The notes under the pieces: generated by a model
Told to the model about the DNA's origin: nothing
The model's input: only the letters and a program-made list of their open reading frames with translations
Database searches by the model: none
Position numbers and translations under genes: made by a program
Shown here: piece after piece, positions 30,914-40,500 of the stretch
Numbering within the stretch: the first letter of the stretch is position 1
How the letters are laid out: every line of letters begins with the position of its first letter
Assembly: GCF_001761485.1 (NCBI RefSeq)
Contig: NC_090773.1
Location: forward strand, 1,364,001-1,428,000
Length of the DNA stretch: 64,000 bases
Direction of reading: 5' to 3'
Source of the DNA: Yarrowia lipolytica
Lineage: Eukaryota; Ascomycota; Dipodascomycetes; Dipodascales

Positions 30914-32341
30914 CTAACCAATGAGCTCCTTGACAAAAGCCGAAGTGTCCTTGGCTCGCATGAGAGCCTCGCCGACAAGAACAGCCTTGACACCCTCGGA
31001 AACGTACTTTTCCACGTCGGCCTTGCACGTGATGCCACTGAGCGCAGCAATCACAATATCCTCCGAGGCTAGGCTCATGACTGAAGAAGTGGTGTTGAGG
31101 TCCACGTTGAACGAATGCAGGTCTCGGTTGTTAACACCAATGAGCTGAGCGTTGAGCCTGTTTGCACGCTCCATCTCGGGCAGAGAAGCAACCTCCACCA
31201 ACGGCTCCATGCCCAGAGACTTGGAGTACTTGTAGAGGTCTGCCAGCAGCTCGTCGTCCAGCATCTTGACAATGAGCAGCACGGTGTCGGCTCCATTGAG
31301 TCGGGCCTCAAGAATCTGGTACCGGTCGAAGATGAACTCCTTTCGCAGAATGGCAGGTCGGTTCTCCAGAGAGTCCACGGCCAGACGAACCAGGCGCATG
31401 TCTTCCAGCGAGCCCTTGAACCAGTGAGGCTCAGTGAGGACAGAGATGGCAGAAGCGCCAGCGTTGGCGTAGATGAGAGCCTGGGTGGGAGCATGAGCCT
31501 GCAGATCGATAGGGCCCTTGGAGGGAGAAGCTCGCTTGATCTCGGCCATCATGGCAGGAGTCTTCTGGAGAAGACGCTGCTTGACATCGATGAGCTTGGG
31601 AGCGTAGGGCAGCGACTTCTGCAGATCCTCAAACGACTGGCCGGGGATCTTTTTCTGGGCGTCGACGTCGGCCTTTCGCTGGGCGTAGATTCGCTGCAGA
31701 ATAGAGGTCTGGGCAGGGGTCTTATCCTCGGAAGACTTCTTATCGGCCCAGGTTCCTCCTCGAAACTTGAGCACGTTGGAGATCATGGTTCGGCCGTCAT
31801 CTGTCAGAATGCCCTCGGGGTGGAACTGCACTCCCTCAATGACATACTCCTTGTGTCGCACTCCCATGATAACTCCATTGTGGGTCTCAGCAGTGATCTC
31901 CAGACACTCGGGCAGAGACTCTCGAGTACCGGCAAGAGAGTGATATCGAGTCACCTCCACATCCTGGGCAATGTTGTCAAACAGGCCCTTGCCGTCATGC
32001 TTGACGGGAGAAGACTTACCATGGACAATCTCTCCAGCAAAGCCCACAGTGCCCCCAAAGGCCTCGTACATGCACTGCTGGCCCATACAGACTCCAACAA
32101 TGGGCTTCTTGCCCTTGAAATAATGAATGGTATCGATAGACACTCCAGCATCGGTCTTGGGGTGTCCTGGGCCCGGGGAAATGAAGATGATGTCGGGGTT
32201 CTTAGCCTCGATCTCCTCCACGGTGATCTTGTCGTTTCGAAAAACCTCCACGTCGGCTCCCTCCTGGCACAGGTACTCGTAGATGTTCCAGGTGAAGGAG
32301 TCGTAGTTGTCGATCAGAAGAACTTTGGTCTTGGAAGCCAT
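30914..32341 (-). CDS. TRP3: Bifunctional anthranilate synthase glutaminase / indole-3-glycerol-phosphate synthase
   Basis: Two steps of tryptophan synthesis in one chain. Residues about 7-200 are the glutamine amidotransferase (component II) that feeds ammonia to Trp2: entry motif [13 protein letters not shown], nucleophile Cys in VCMGQQCM, and the catalytic His/Glu in GVQFHPEGI. Residues about 230-475 are indole-3-glycerol-phosphate synthase: [42 protein letters not shown] and ALSGIT. The chain ends there, so there is no fused phosphoribosylanthranilate isomerase; this is the two-domain form of budding yeasts, not the three-domain TrpC of filamentous fungi. Start chosen at 32341 (MASKTKVLL), 475 residues, against 484 in yeast; the frame is open to 32401, but that leader is not conserved. 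Confidence 0.96.
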   Translation of the reverse strand: MASKTKVLLIDNYDSFTWNIYEYLCQEGADVEVFRNDKITVEEIEAKNPDIIFISPGPGHPKTDAGVSIDTIHYFKGKKPIVGVCMGQQCMYEAFGGTVGFAGEIVHGKSSPVKHDGKGLFDNIAQDVEVTRYHSLAGTRESLPECLEITAETHNGVIMGVRHKEYVIEGVQFHPEGILTDDGRTMISNVLKFRGGTWADKKSSEDKTPAQTSILQRIYAQRKADVDAQKKIPGQSFEDLQKSLPYAPKLIDVKQRLLQKTPAMMAEIKRASPSKGPIDLQAHAPTQALIYANAGASAISVLTEPHWFKGSLEDMRLVRLAVDSLENRPAILRKEFIFDRYQILEARLNGADTVLLIVKMLDDELLADLYKYSKSLGMEPLVEVASLPEMERANRLNAQLIGVNNRDLHSFNVDLNTTSSVMSLASEDIVIAALSGITCKADVEKYVSEGVKAVLVGEALMRAKDTSAFVKELIG

Positions 32342-32951
32342 GGTGGTGTAGTTCGGGGGTGGTGACTGAGCCGTCTTCTGGAGAATTTCAAAGTCAAACA
32401 CTGTGACTCGACTTTAGAGTTTGAAGGTGTGGGTGGTGGTGCTGATACTACTGTACAATCCAAGTAAGAGCAGTGAAAAAGAATGCTTGTAGCTGTTCGG
32501 GAGCAGGGAAAAAGGCTGCTAGGGGTTATTTGGGGCTGTATTTTTCAGCTCACCGCTCTATTTATATCTTATCGTGTCTGCACCATCCATCCCATTCACC
32601 TCTTGTAACACCACGCATGCTACAACGGCGAACTTCTTCATGAGTGCATATGATGGAGTTACGGTTATTGGTTGGAGGAGATTTGAGAAGAGTATAGAAG
32701 GATATTGGCGAGAGGCACAGGTGTTGCTTAGTAATGAAATCCAGCATTAGTCCTACCAACACGTGAGACGCAAGTCTGGTAGTTGTACTTGGTTCACACC
32801 AACCATCATCTCAGGAGTCCGTTGTATCGTACAACTTCTCCAGTAAATTCAATCTCCCAACACCCAAAGTCGAACTCTTATCTTCACAGCACCCTCACAG
32901 AACAGGACATCTTGGAAGAGCCTTGAACTCCACCATACCCCATACAGCACC
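32342..32951. other. Divergent spacer TRP3 / small unknown gene, with a Gcn4-type site
   Basis: 610 bp. TGACTC at 32404-32409 (GAGTCA in the TRP3 sense) lies 63 bp upstream of the TRP3 ATG and matches the Gcn4 core expected for amino-acid biosynthesis genes, though it may fall inside the leader. An ACACGTGA word is at about 32759. No further gene seen. Confidence 0.4.
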
Positions 32952-33269
32952 ATGTCATCACACATCTGCACAATCACGGCTGAAAATATCGTTTCGCAAC
33001 CGGAGACGGACGAAGCTGTGTCCCAGGGCTCCCGTCTGGCTGGCTCCTTCGCCACATCTGACCGACTCGCCCGCAACCTCAAGATCGGCCATGTCAACCG
33101 AATCATCGCTTACTGTGGGACCAGCGACGATAAGACCAAGATTGTGGCCCAGTGCGGCGCCCAGAAGGACGACGAGGCGCTTATTTCGACTGTCATTGGG
33201 GATAGCCTCGTCGAAACTCTCGCCAAGCTCGACAATGTCAACGATGCCGCCAATGAGTTGCTCAAGTGA
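32952..33269 (+). CDS. Small protein of unknown function, 105 residues
   Basis: Compact product starting MSSHICTITAENIVSQ. Codon use is strongly biased like that of the neighbours (CGA for Arg, CTC/CTG for Leu), which supports a real, expressed gene. Predicted alternation of short strands and helices (RIIAYCGTSD, KIVAQCGAQ, then ALISTVIGDSLVETLAKL) suggests a small alpha/beta fold. The RLARNLKIG plus VETLAKL pattern is faintly like proteasome assembly chaperone 4 (Poc4/PSMG4), but the match is too weak to assert. No signal peptide or membrane segment. It is convergent with RFA3, 352 bp apart. Confidence 0.65.
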   Translation: MSSHICTITAENIVSQPETDEAVSQGSRLAGSFATSDRLARNLKIGHVNRIIAYCGTSDDKTKIVAQCGAQKDDEALISTVIGDSLVETLAKLDNVNDAANELLK

Positions 33270-33621
33270 CGGGAGTGAATGGGCGATGCTCGTGAGCGGG
33301 CATCAACCAACAATGGGATGAGGATCAGTGCTGGCTGCGGTTGAGTCGGTTCTTGTGGCCTTATTTGCATGCCCTAAGATGACCATACTACGGTCGAATC
33401 CACAAGAACCCACGACAAACGGTGTCCGTGTTCGTGCTTTTTCGCCTCCTCCAAATCAAACAATATTTATTAATATATACTTCCACCAAACACCTGGCCT
33501 GGCGCCAACCCCTTGTCCTACTACTTGTAGCATGTCCTCTATTCTGTGGACGTCGTAAAGCGAATATCCTCCACAGGTTTTTCGCCACCTCCAGTAAGAT
33601 AACATAGCCCTTTTCATGCAT
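33270..33621. other. Convergent spacer before RFA3
   Basis: 352 bp between the stop of the small unknown gene and the stop of spliced RFA3. It includes ACTACTTGTAGCATG at about 33520. No gene seen. Confidence 0.5.
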
Positions 33622-34025
33622 CTATGCCTCACCGAAAACAGAGGGAAACTTCTGGCAGTATCCAACCAGCTTTTTCACCTGCTCGGGGTCTGTAGTTAGT
33701 ATCTGTTAGTGGCAAGATTGGTGTCTCCGTTACTGCGTCATTCCGTTAGTCCGTCGTTCCGTCACTCCTACTCACTGATGTTCTCTCCGAAATCGGTGGC
33801 GGTCAGACCAACAATCTGATCGCTTCCCTCCACCTTGCCAACAACCTCGTAGAAGTGGCCAACCACGTAATCGGAGCCGTCAGACTTGACCTTGACGGGC
33901 CCGTTGGCATCCAGGTTGACGATCTCGCCGTCCTGAGACTCGACCTTGCCGATGATTCGCACCGTCTTTCCATAGAAGTCGCCGAGAAGACCGCTGTTGA
34001 TTCGTGGGGTTGTGGGGAAACTCAT
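33622..34025 (-). CDS. RFA3: Replication protein A small subunit; spliced, complement of join(33622-33689, 33776-34025)
   Basis: Smallest subunit of the RPA single-stranded-DNA-binding heterotrimer. Exon 1 encodes the OB fold: TPRINSGLLGDFYGKTVRIIGKV, DLDANGPVKV-like strands and YEVVGKVEG. The donor GTGAGT at 33775 contains a stop if not removed (GTGAGTAG). The acceptor ACTAACTACAG ends at 33690. Joining the exons is in phase and adds NPEQVKKLVGYCQKFPSVFGEA, an amphipathic C-terminal helix like the one used for RPA trimerisation. The full product is 105 residues (yeast Rfa3 has 122). Without splicing the protein would stop at 85 residues and lack this helix. It lies in tandem with and downstream of DOA1. 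Confidence 0.88.
33690..33775 (-). other. RFA3 intron (86 nt)
   Basis: GTGAGT donor, TACTAACTACAG branch/acceptor, frame restored (250 + 68 nt coding). It is the only intron found near the 3' end of a gene in this window. Confidence 0.85.
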
Positions 34026-34281
34026 GGCTGTGTTTTTGAAATGTGTGATGTTGATGAAAGAAACACTGGCCTCAGGTAATTAACACCCAACCTTGCATGC
34101 GACGTGACGCGTAACGTGAGTTACCCTGAAGTGAGCATAGAGGTGAGAATGATTAATATGGGGGATTTAGTAGAAAAATCACATACTTGTGGTATATTTC
34201 CTCTGGTTGCTACAATTCAAACATCCTACATGTGTCGCTTCATTCAGTCGTATATTCATTCATCTTTCTATGTCAGCTATA

Positions 34282-36456
34282 TTACTTGGTGAGATTAACC
34301 ATGACCTTCTTGAGCCGAAGCTCATCATAGGGACGAGCCACCAGAGAAGCATAGTTGAACAGATCATAACAGCTGGCAACCTCCTCGCTCTTGAGAGAAA
34401 ACAGCGTGCCCGCAGCCACGGCCAGTCGGAAGACGGCCTCGTTGCCAGTCACCTTCTCCCACACCTCACTGATGCTCTGCAGAAGACCAAAGGCAGCCTC
34501 CACGTTGCCACCGTCGTATGCGTTCACAGCGAGATCCAGCAGCAGTGTGGCAACAGCAGTCTCATATTGGCCAAACAGCTTTTCCGACTTGTAGTCAGCC
34601 AGAGTCCCTTTAACGGTATCAATGACCGACTCAACGTCGGGGAATGTATTTTTGGCAGCCACGCTGTTGACCACAAACCGAACCCCCATGAGTTTGTGGG
34701 CCAGCTTGGGTGATGCAACAGCGCCCTCAACGGCTGTGACAATCTCAGGCTTTGGAGCGCCCAGCTTCTCAGCCATGAGGCGCAGAATATCCAGTCCCAA
34801 AAGAGGCTCAGACCAGCTAGAAACAATCTTGAGCACCACTGAAAGCAGGGAGGAGCCCAGTTCGTTCTTGGAAAGCGCAAGTTTGAGTGCAGAAAGCTCG
34901 TCATCAGCCAAAGGGGCGGCTTCGGACGAGTTAAACTTGTCCAGACCCTTGCTGAGAGCCGCAGCGTTGTATGTGTTGATGAAAAGAGGAGTTGTTAGTG
35001 GGAAAGGAGCGGGTTCGATAGAGGGGGCAGCTGCTGCTGCAGAAGCAGAAACAGAAGGCGTAGGGCCGCTCACTTCTCCACCAGGAACGTATCGACCCCC
35101 GTAGGGATCAGGCGCAGGGCCAGAATCGCCTCCAATGTTGACGCCACCGGTGTTCTTGATGATGAATTGCACAATCTCCTCCAAGTAACCTTGGGGAAGC
35201 TCGTACCGGTCAATGAACCGCTGGGCAGCTGCATAGACATTCTCATTGGAGTTGTAGGGGAGCTTGAGTGCTGGCTGTCCCTCCTCTACGTCAACGTCAA
35301 AAATGTAGTCGTACTCCTTTCCGTCCTCAGCCACCTTCTTTCGCTCTGCGCCGGGTGCATCAACTACTTCTCCAATCTTGGTCCAGCTGGAAGAAGCAGC
35401 AGACCACTGATGAGCTTCCACAATTCCGTTGCCCTTGACCATAATAACCTCTCCCTCCTTTGTGCCAGGCTGAGACAGACGCTCGGGTCCAGGCAGCTTG
35501 TCCTTGTTTATCTCTCCGACCTGGTCCTTGCCGATAGCCGAGTTTGCCACAGAGGCTTCAAAGTCCTCGATTTCAACAACATCTGCGAATCGTGACGAGT
35601 CACGTGAGAAGACGCGCACCTTGGCATCGGAGCCTCCGACGGCAATGTCGCCATTGGAGGCTGTGGCGCCAGACCACACAGAAACACAAGGAAGAGTGAT
35701 GACCTGGGTAGTCTCTCCTGTAGTGGCGTTCCAGATTCGAGCGGTTCGATCCTCGCCTGTAGTGATGAACTCTGTGGGGCTAATTGCTGCGACGGAGTAG
35801 ACAAACGATGTGTGACCGTCGAGCGTCTTGATCTCCTTTGCTGACTTGTTATCAGATGACAGTTGCCATAATTTGACTGTGGTGTCGTTACTGACAGACA
35901 CAAACTTGCCGTCGCCCAAAATAGCAAGGCCTCGAACAGCGTCGGTGTGAGCAGGCAGGGTGGCGACACACTGGGCGTGGTGCCACAGCTTGATGGTCTT
36001 GTCAGCAGAGGCCGTCATGAACACATTTTCCTTGGCAGAGACGATTTTGACGGCCCAAACAGCCTGAGCGTGGCCCTCGAGGTTGTACAGCACATGGCCG
36101 TCGTTCCAGACCTTGGCGGTCTTGTCCCAGGAGCCGGAAATGACCAGATCGTCAGCAAGGTCTAGAGCGCAGACATTTCCCTCGTGACCAACCAGAAATC
36201 GAGCTGTGTCGTCGCCAATGAGCGCAATCATCTTGTCCTGGCCTCCTGCAGCAATGAGACGGCCGTTGGGGGCCGCAGCAATCGCATTCATGAACCCGCC
36301 ACCGTTGTATATCGCATCTGACGATCTGTCAGAGTGCCACTTTCGCACGCTAGTGTCTCGAGAACAGGAGACGACTTCTGAGTCAACGAAACAGACGCCC
36401 TTGACGTCCTGCTCGTGTCCAATCAACGTCTTCGAAATCTTGTAAGTCGGTGCCAT
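34282..36456 (-). CDS. DOA1: Ubiquitin-binding Cdc48 cofactor Doa1/Ufd3 (PLAA family)
   Basis: WD-repeat adaptor of the Cdc48/p97 segregase that binds ubiquitin and maintains free ubiquitin pools. The 724-residue product starts with a seven-bladed WD40 propeller (about 1-300; repeats such as DLVISGSWDKTAKVW and ENVFMTASADKTIKLW). Then comes a PFU ubiquitin-binding domain at about 350-445 (YDYIFDVDVEEGQPALKLPYN, AAQRFIDRYELPQGYLEEIVQF). A Gly/Pro/Ala linker leads to a C-terminal PUL armadillo domain (about 490-724) that binds Cdc48. Length is very close to yeast Doa1 (715). The ATG at 36456 gives MAPTYKISKTLIGH, the expected start of blade 1. A CCCTAACCC element lies about 80 bp upstream. Confidence 0.95.
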   Translation of the reverse strand: MAPTYKISKTLIGHEQDVKGVCFVDSEVVSCSRDTSVRKWHSDRSSDAIYNGGGFMNAIAAAPNGRLIAAGGQDKMIALIGDDTARFLVGHEGNVCALDLADDLVISGSWDKTAKVWNDGHVLYNLEGHAQAVWAVKIVSAKENVFMTASADKTIKLWHHAQCVATLPAHTDAVRGLAILGDGKFVSVSNDTTVKLWQLSSDNKSAKEIKTLDGHTSFVYSVAAISPTEFITTGEDRTARIWNATTGETTQVITLPCVSVWSGATASNGDIAVGGSDAKVRVFSRDSSRFADVVEIEDFEASVANSAIGKDQVGEINKDKLPGPERLSQPGTKEGEVIMVKGNGIVEAHQWSAASSSWTKIGEVVDAPGAERKKVAEDGKEYDYIFDVDVEEGQPALKLPYNSNENVYAAAQRFIDRYELPQGYLEEIVQFIIKNTGGVNIGGDSGPAPDPYGGRYVPGGEVSGPTPSVSASAAAAAPSIEPAPFPLTTPLFINTYNAAALSKGLDKFNSSEAAPLADDELSALKLALSKNELGSSLLSVVLKIVSSWSEPLLGLDILRLMAEKLGAPKPEIVTAVEGAVASPKLAHKLMGVRFVVNSVAAKNTFPDVESVIDTVKGTLADYKSEKLFGQYETAVATLLLDLAVNAYDGGNVEAAFGLLQSISEVWEKVTGNEAVFRLAVAAGTLFSLKSEEVASCYDLFNYASLVARPYDELRLKKVMVNLTK

Positions 36457-37240
36457 GATGAGACGTCAATTGATGTATGATGGAGTGTGTGACGTATATC
36501 TCTGGGGTTATTACGCATGTTGCCACATGTATTGGGTTAGGGTATGTAGGGATGGGTAGTAGTAAGTGAAGCTTCTAGCAGGTTCACTTGGATCGCACTT
36601 GAAAAGAAAAGGCGCTAGTTGGGCCAATCGAAATGTTTCAGATAAACTGAGAAGCGCTGTCGATATTCTATCACGATCATGTGACCAGACCCTTCTACCA
36701 CTACATCCATATGACTTGTCTCTCGATTGTGCCATAAGTACATGTGAGAGCACAACCTCCTCTGCATCTCATCAATGCACGAGAGTTGCAGCCTCGCCTC
36801 AAGGTGAGTGAGGGATAATGAGCTGGACGGCGGTGTGGCAGTCACGTGACCCGAATTAATGGAGTTATTGGTCTCTTTTTTGGAGGAGACTCTCAACTAC
36901 GATGTCTAATCTGTCAAAAGTTCCCGAATCAACTGATCCAAGAGTTCAACCTCCTCTGCAGGCCCTCGAACCTAATCAGTCGATGTTGGGATACTTTTAC
37001 TGTGGATGTGTGTTACTGAGGGGAGCAAGTATGTATGTACTGTAGTAGGTATGTTGTGCGGTATTAACAACTTTGAAACATGTTTTTTTTTTTTCAATTA
37101 AAATAGCATCTCGATTGTAACCCCTTTTCTACTGTCTCAATTGGTAATCTATTGGCGCTGCTAGGCCCCCTTGAAATACCCAGCCACGTGACTTTTTTGG
37201 TCTGTCCTGTAGCAATTTGTCTACTGCGGATCTCACAGAT
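36457..37240. other. DOA1 promoter and tRNA 5' flank
   Basis: 784 bp, with the GGGTTAGGG element at 36534 and TCACGTGA at about 36842. A T12 tract lies near 37083. Two small ORFs are not coding-like. No further gene seen. Confidence 0.5.
36534..36542 (-). promoter_or_regulatory. CCCTAACCC (Tbf1/Teb1-type) element upstream of DOA1
   Basis: GGGTTAGGG on the + strand, CCCTAACCC in the DOA1 sense, 78-86 bp upstream of the ATG. It contains the TTAGGG core bound by Tbf1/Teb1/Tay1-type Myb proteins. Binding is inferred. Confidence 0.45.
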
Positions 37241-37311
37241 GCCTTCGTGGCCAAGTGGTAAGGCGCAGCACTAGTAATGCTGAGATCATCAGTTCAAATC
37301 TGGTCGAAGGC
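37241..37311 (+). tRNA. tRNA-Thr (anticodon AGT)
   Basis: 71 nt, no intron. The acceptor stem GCCTTCG pairs fully with CGAAGGC. The D-arm GCC/GGC encloses AAGTGGTAA. The anticodon stem CAGCA/TGCTG encloses the loop CTAGTAA, giving anticodon AGT (reads ACU, and ACC/ACA after inosine modification). The variable loop is AGATC. The T-arm ATCAG/CTGGT encloses TTCAAAT. The internal A and B boxes are therefore intact. Confidence 0.96.
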
Positions 37312-37317
37312 AATATC

Positions 37318-37322
37318 TTTTT
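37318..37322 (+). terminator. RNA polymerase III terminator of tRNA-Thr
   Basis: A TTTTT run six bases after the 3' end of the tRNA, the usual Pol III stop signal. Confidence 0.75.
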
Positions 37323-37587
37323 CACTTTCTATTCTCCTGCTCAATTATGTACAGCTGTACAGTATATCATTTTTTGCTGTGCATTTTGAGCAGATCTTTT
37401 TGAAGCCAGTATTCAATTAATTATCCAACTAATTTCCCAGCCATTTTTCACATGTTTGTTAAGGTTGGAACTCTGCATTACTGTACGATGTTATAAAATT
37501 GCAATACAAGTTTTACTCACCTCTTTATCCGTATAATACATTAATTATTTTTTTTGATAATAGCTATAATAATAATAATAACACCGT

Positions 37588-40500
37588 CTATTCCTCCTCG
37601 ACGCCCTCCCAGAAGTTCTTTCCGGCAGTGGTCTCCTTGATGACACCAACTCGGATAAGGAAGTCTCCAAAATGCTCACCATCGTTTCGCTCCAGAGACC
37701 ATCGCTTGAACAGAGGCTTGAGAATGTCCAGAATCTCATCCTCCTTGAGCGAAGATCGATAGAGCTTGTTGAGTCGCTGGCCCTGGTAGCCACCACCCAG
37801 CATCAGGTTGTAGGCTCCGTAGGCCTTTCCAACCAGAGCCACCTCGGCAAGCCAAGGTCGGGCACAACCGTTGGGGCAACCGGTCATTCGCATGACAATG
37901 GAGTCGTGTCGCAGACCGTACTCCTCCAGAGCGGCCTCCAGCTTGGTGATGAGCACGGGCAGGTATCGCTCGGACTCGGCCATGGCCAGACCACAAGTAG
38001 GGAAGGCGACGCAGGCAGCAGAAGAGAGTCGCAGACCGGAGAAGTTGATGTTGTCTAGCTTAAACTTCTTGAGCAGATCCTTGATCTTGGGAAGCTCCTC
38101 GTCGGTGATGTTGGAGATGAGCACATGTTGGTTACCGGTGAGTCGGAACTCGGCCTTGCCAGTCATGGCCTTGGCAATCTCTCGAAGACCTGTCTTGAAC
38201 TGCAGCTCAGGAGTGTCCTCAACTCGACCGTTCTCAATGAAGGAGGTGAAGTGGTTCAGTCCCCGCTCGTCCTTGACCCAGCCAAAGTAGTCGGTGTTGG
38301 ACTTGAACTCAAAGTCTCGAGCATCCTCGAACTTGTAACCCAGATACTCCTCGACCTTGCCCTTGAACACGTCGACACCGAGATCGTCGACGGTGTACTT
38401 GAGACGGGCGTGTTTTCGGTTGGTTCGGTCACCAAAGTCTCGCTGCACAAGCATGACCTTCTCGCAGGTGTCGACAATCTTGTCATAGGGCATGAAACCC
38501 AGGTTGGAACCGGTTCGAGGATAGGTCTTGGTGTTGTTGTGAGTGACACCCATTCCTCCACCAACAAGAACGTTGCAACCGATAATGACGTCGTTCTCGA
38601 CAATGGCAATCAGACCAATATCGTGAGCATAAACATCAACATCGTTGTAGGGAGGCACAGCCACGTTGATCTTGAACTTTCGGGGCAGGTACAGCTCGCC
38701 GTACAGCTCCTCGGTGTCCTTGATCTCCTCCATGTCCTTGAGAGTCGACTCTCCGACCTGGATCTTCTTGGGCTTCTTCTTGGGGCCTCCCTCTCGCTTG
38801 TCAAAAATCTCAGGGGCACCAATGTTCTGCTTATCGGACTCATCGGCTCCCTCAAGCCAAATCTCGTAGTAAGCGGTGGTCATGGGCAGAAGGTGCTCGG
38901 AGATGTCGGTACCAAGCTTCACCACCTGGTCGTGGACCTTGGCGTTCTCGGGCAGAGCAGCAGTGACAACGTTTCGGTTGACATCACCACAGGCGGCGAC
39001 AGTGTCGATGAGAACAGCATTCATGCCTCGAATGGCAGGCTTAAGGTCGTGCTTAACAACACCATGTAACTGGAAGGTGGCTCGGGTGGTGATCTTGAAA
39101 GTACCGTTTCCTCGAGAGTCAGACAGCTCGTCAATCTTGAGCCACTGCTCGGGGGTAGCTCGGCAACCGGGGAGTCGAACTCGAGCCATGAAAGAGTAGG
39201 CAGGCTCCAGACCGGCGGCCTTTCGCTCGTCTCGAATGTCTCGATCGTCCTGCATGTAGATACCGTGGAACTTGGTCAGCTGCTGATCGTGAGCCGAAAT
39301 GGCGCCGGTGGACTCATCCTTAAGACCCTCGGCAATGGTACCTCGCAGGTAGTTGGAGGCGGCCTTGATGTCCTCGTTGGTGATTGGCGGGGGCTCGTCA
39401 ATGGCGCCAATACCGTCAACACCAAGAGCGGTCCACACAGCAGGCTCCCACTCGTTGTAACCGGTACTCCATCCGTCGGCGTCCTGGTCATCACCAAGAC
39501 CCAGAGGAGCCAGGTCCTGGGCACCAAACAGCACCAGCTTGGCATGCAAATCCTTACCGGGCTTGTTGTAGTAGTGCTTGTCGGCCTTTCGGGGCCAGTA
39601 GAGAGAGTCACCGAGGGCGAAGACGGACACTCGAGTGTTGGTCAGATCCACATCGGTGGCACCCTTGAGACCCTCCCAGAAGTTTCGGCCGTTCTGAGGG
39701 AACTCACCCTGACCAGCGGTGGCGGTGATGAACACTACATTGGTCTCGGAAGACAGGTCCTCCAGAGGGAAGTCATCCATAGCCATGACGAGAGGCTTAA
39801 GACCTCGGCCCTTAGCTCGTCGACCGAGTCGCTTGGCCACGTTCTCGGCCACACCACCATCGGAGGCAAACAGAATAGTGATGGGGGCGCCAGAGAGACC
39901 GTCAAGCAGCTGCAGGTAGGCATCCTTGGCCTTTCGCTGCTGCAGCTCTCGCAGACCGGAGCCGTAGCCCTGGGCCAGGTTTCGGGCCAGAACAGGGTCC
40001 TTCTTGGACAGCATGGTAAGCTTGTTCTCTCGGTCCAGGAACTTCTGCAGATCCTGTCGGATTCGAGAAGACTCCAGCTGGAAAGGCTCCTGGCCCTTAG
40101 CCTCCAGAGAGGGGTCGTATCGGTACAGAGGCCAGTAGCCAGAGTCGACGGCACGCTTAGTCTCCTTGAGAATGGAGACGGGGTCGTCGGATTCGGAGTG
40201 GTAGGGCAGGTAAGCCAGAACCACAGAGGGTCCCTCAAAGGCAGCAGCCTCGATCAGCGACTGCAGGACCTGGGTGTAAGAGGCGTAGACGGCGGTGGAC
40301 GCCACGTAGACGTTACCAAAGCCCATGGCGTACAGACCAATGTCCTTCTTTCTCAGAGAGGGCAGCTTGGACTGGGCAGTGTCGTAGGGAGTAGAGTCGA
40401 TGATGAGCATGTTGAGGTTCTCGCCAGAGGAGACAACGTGGTGGACACCGGAGTTTCCAAGGTCGTGGGACCAGGCATCAGAACCAATCAGCCAGCTACT

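Noticed and set aside
32342-32401. 20-codon N-terminal extension of TRP3
   Set aside because: Not shared with the family; the inner ATG matches the usual start just before [10 protein letters not shown].
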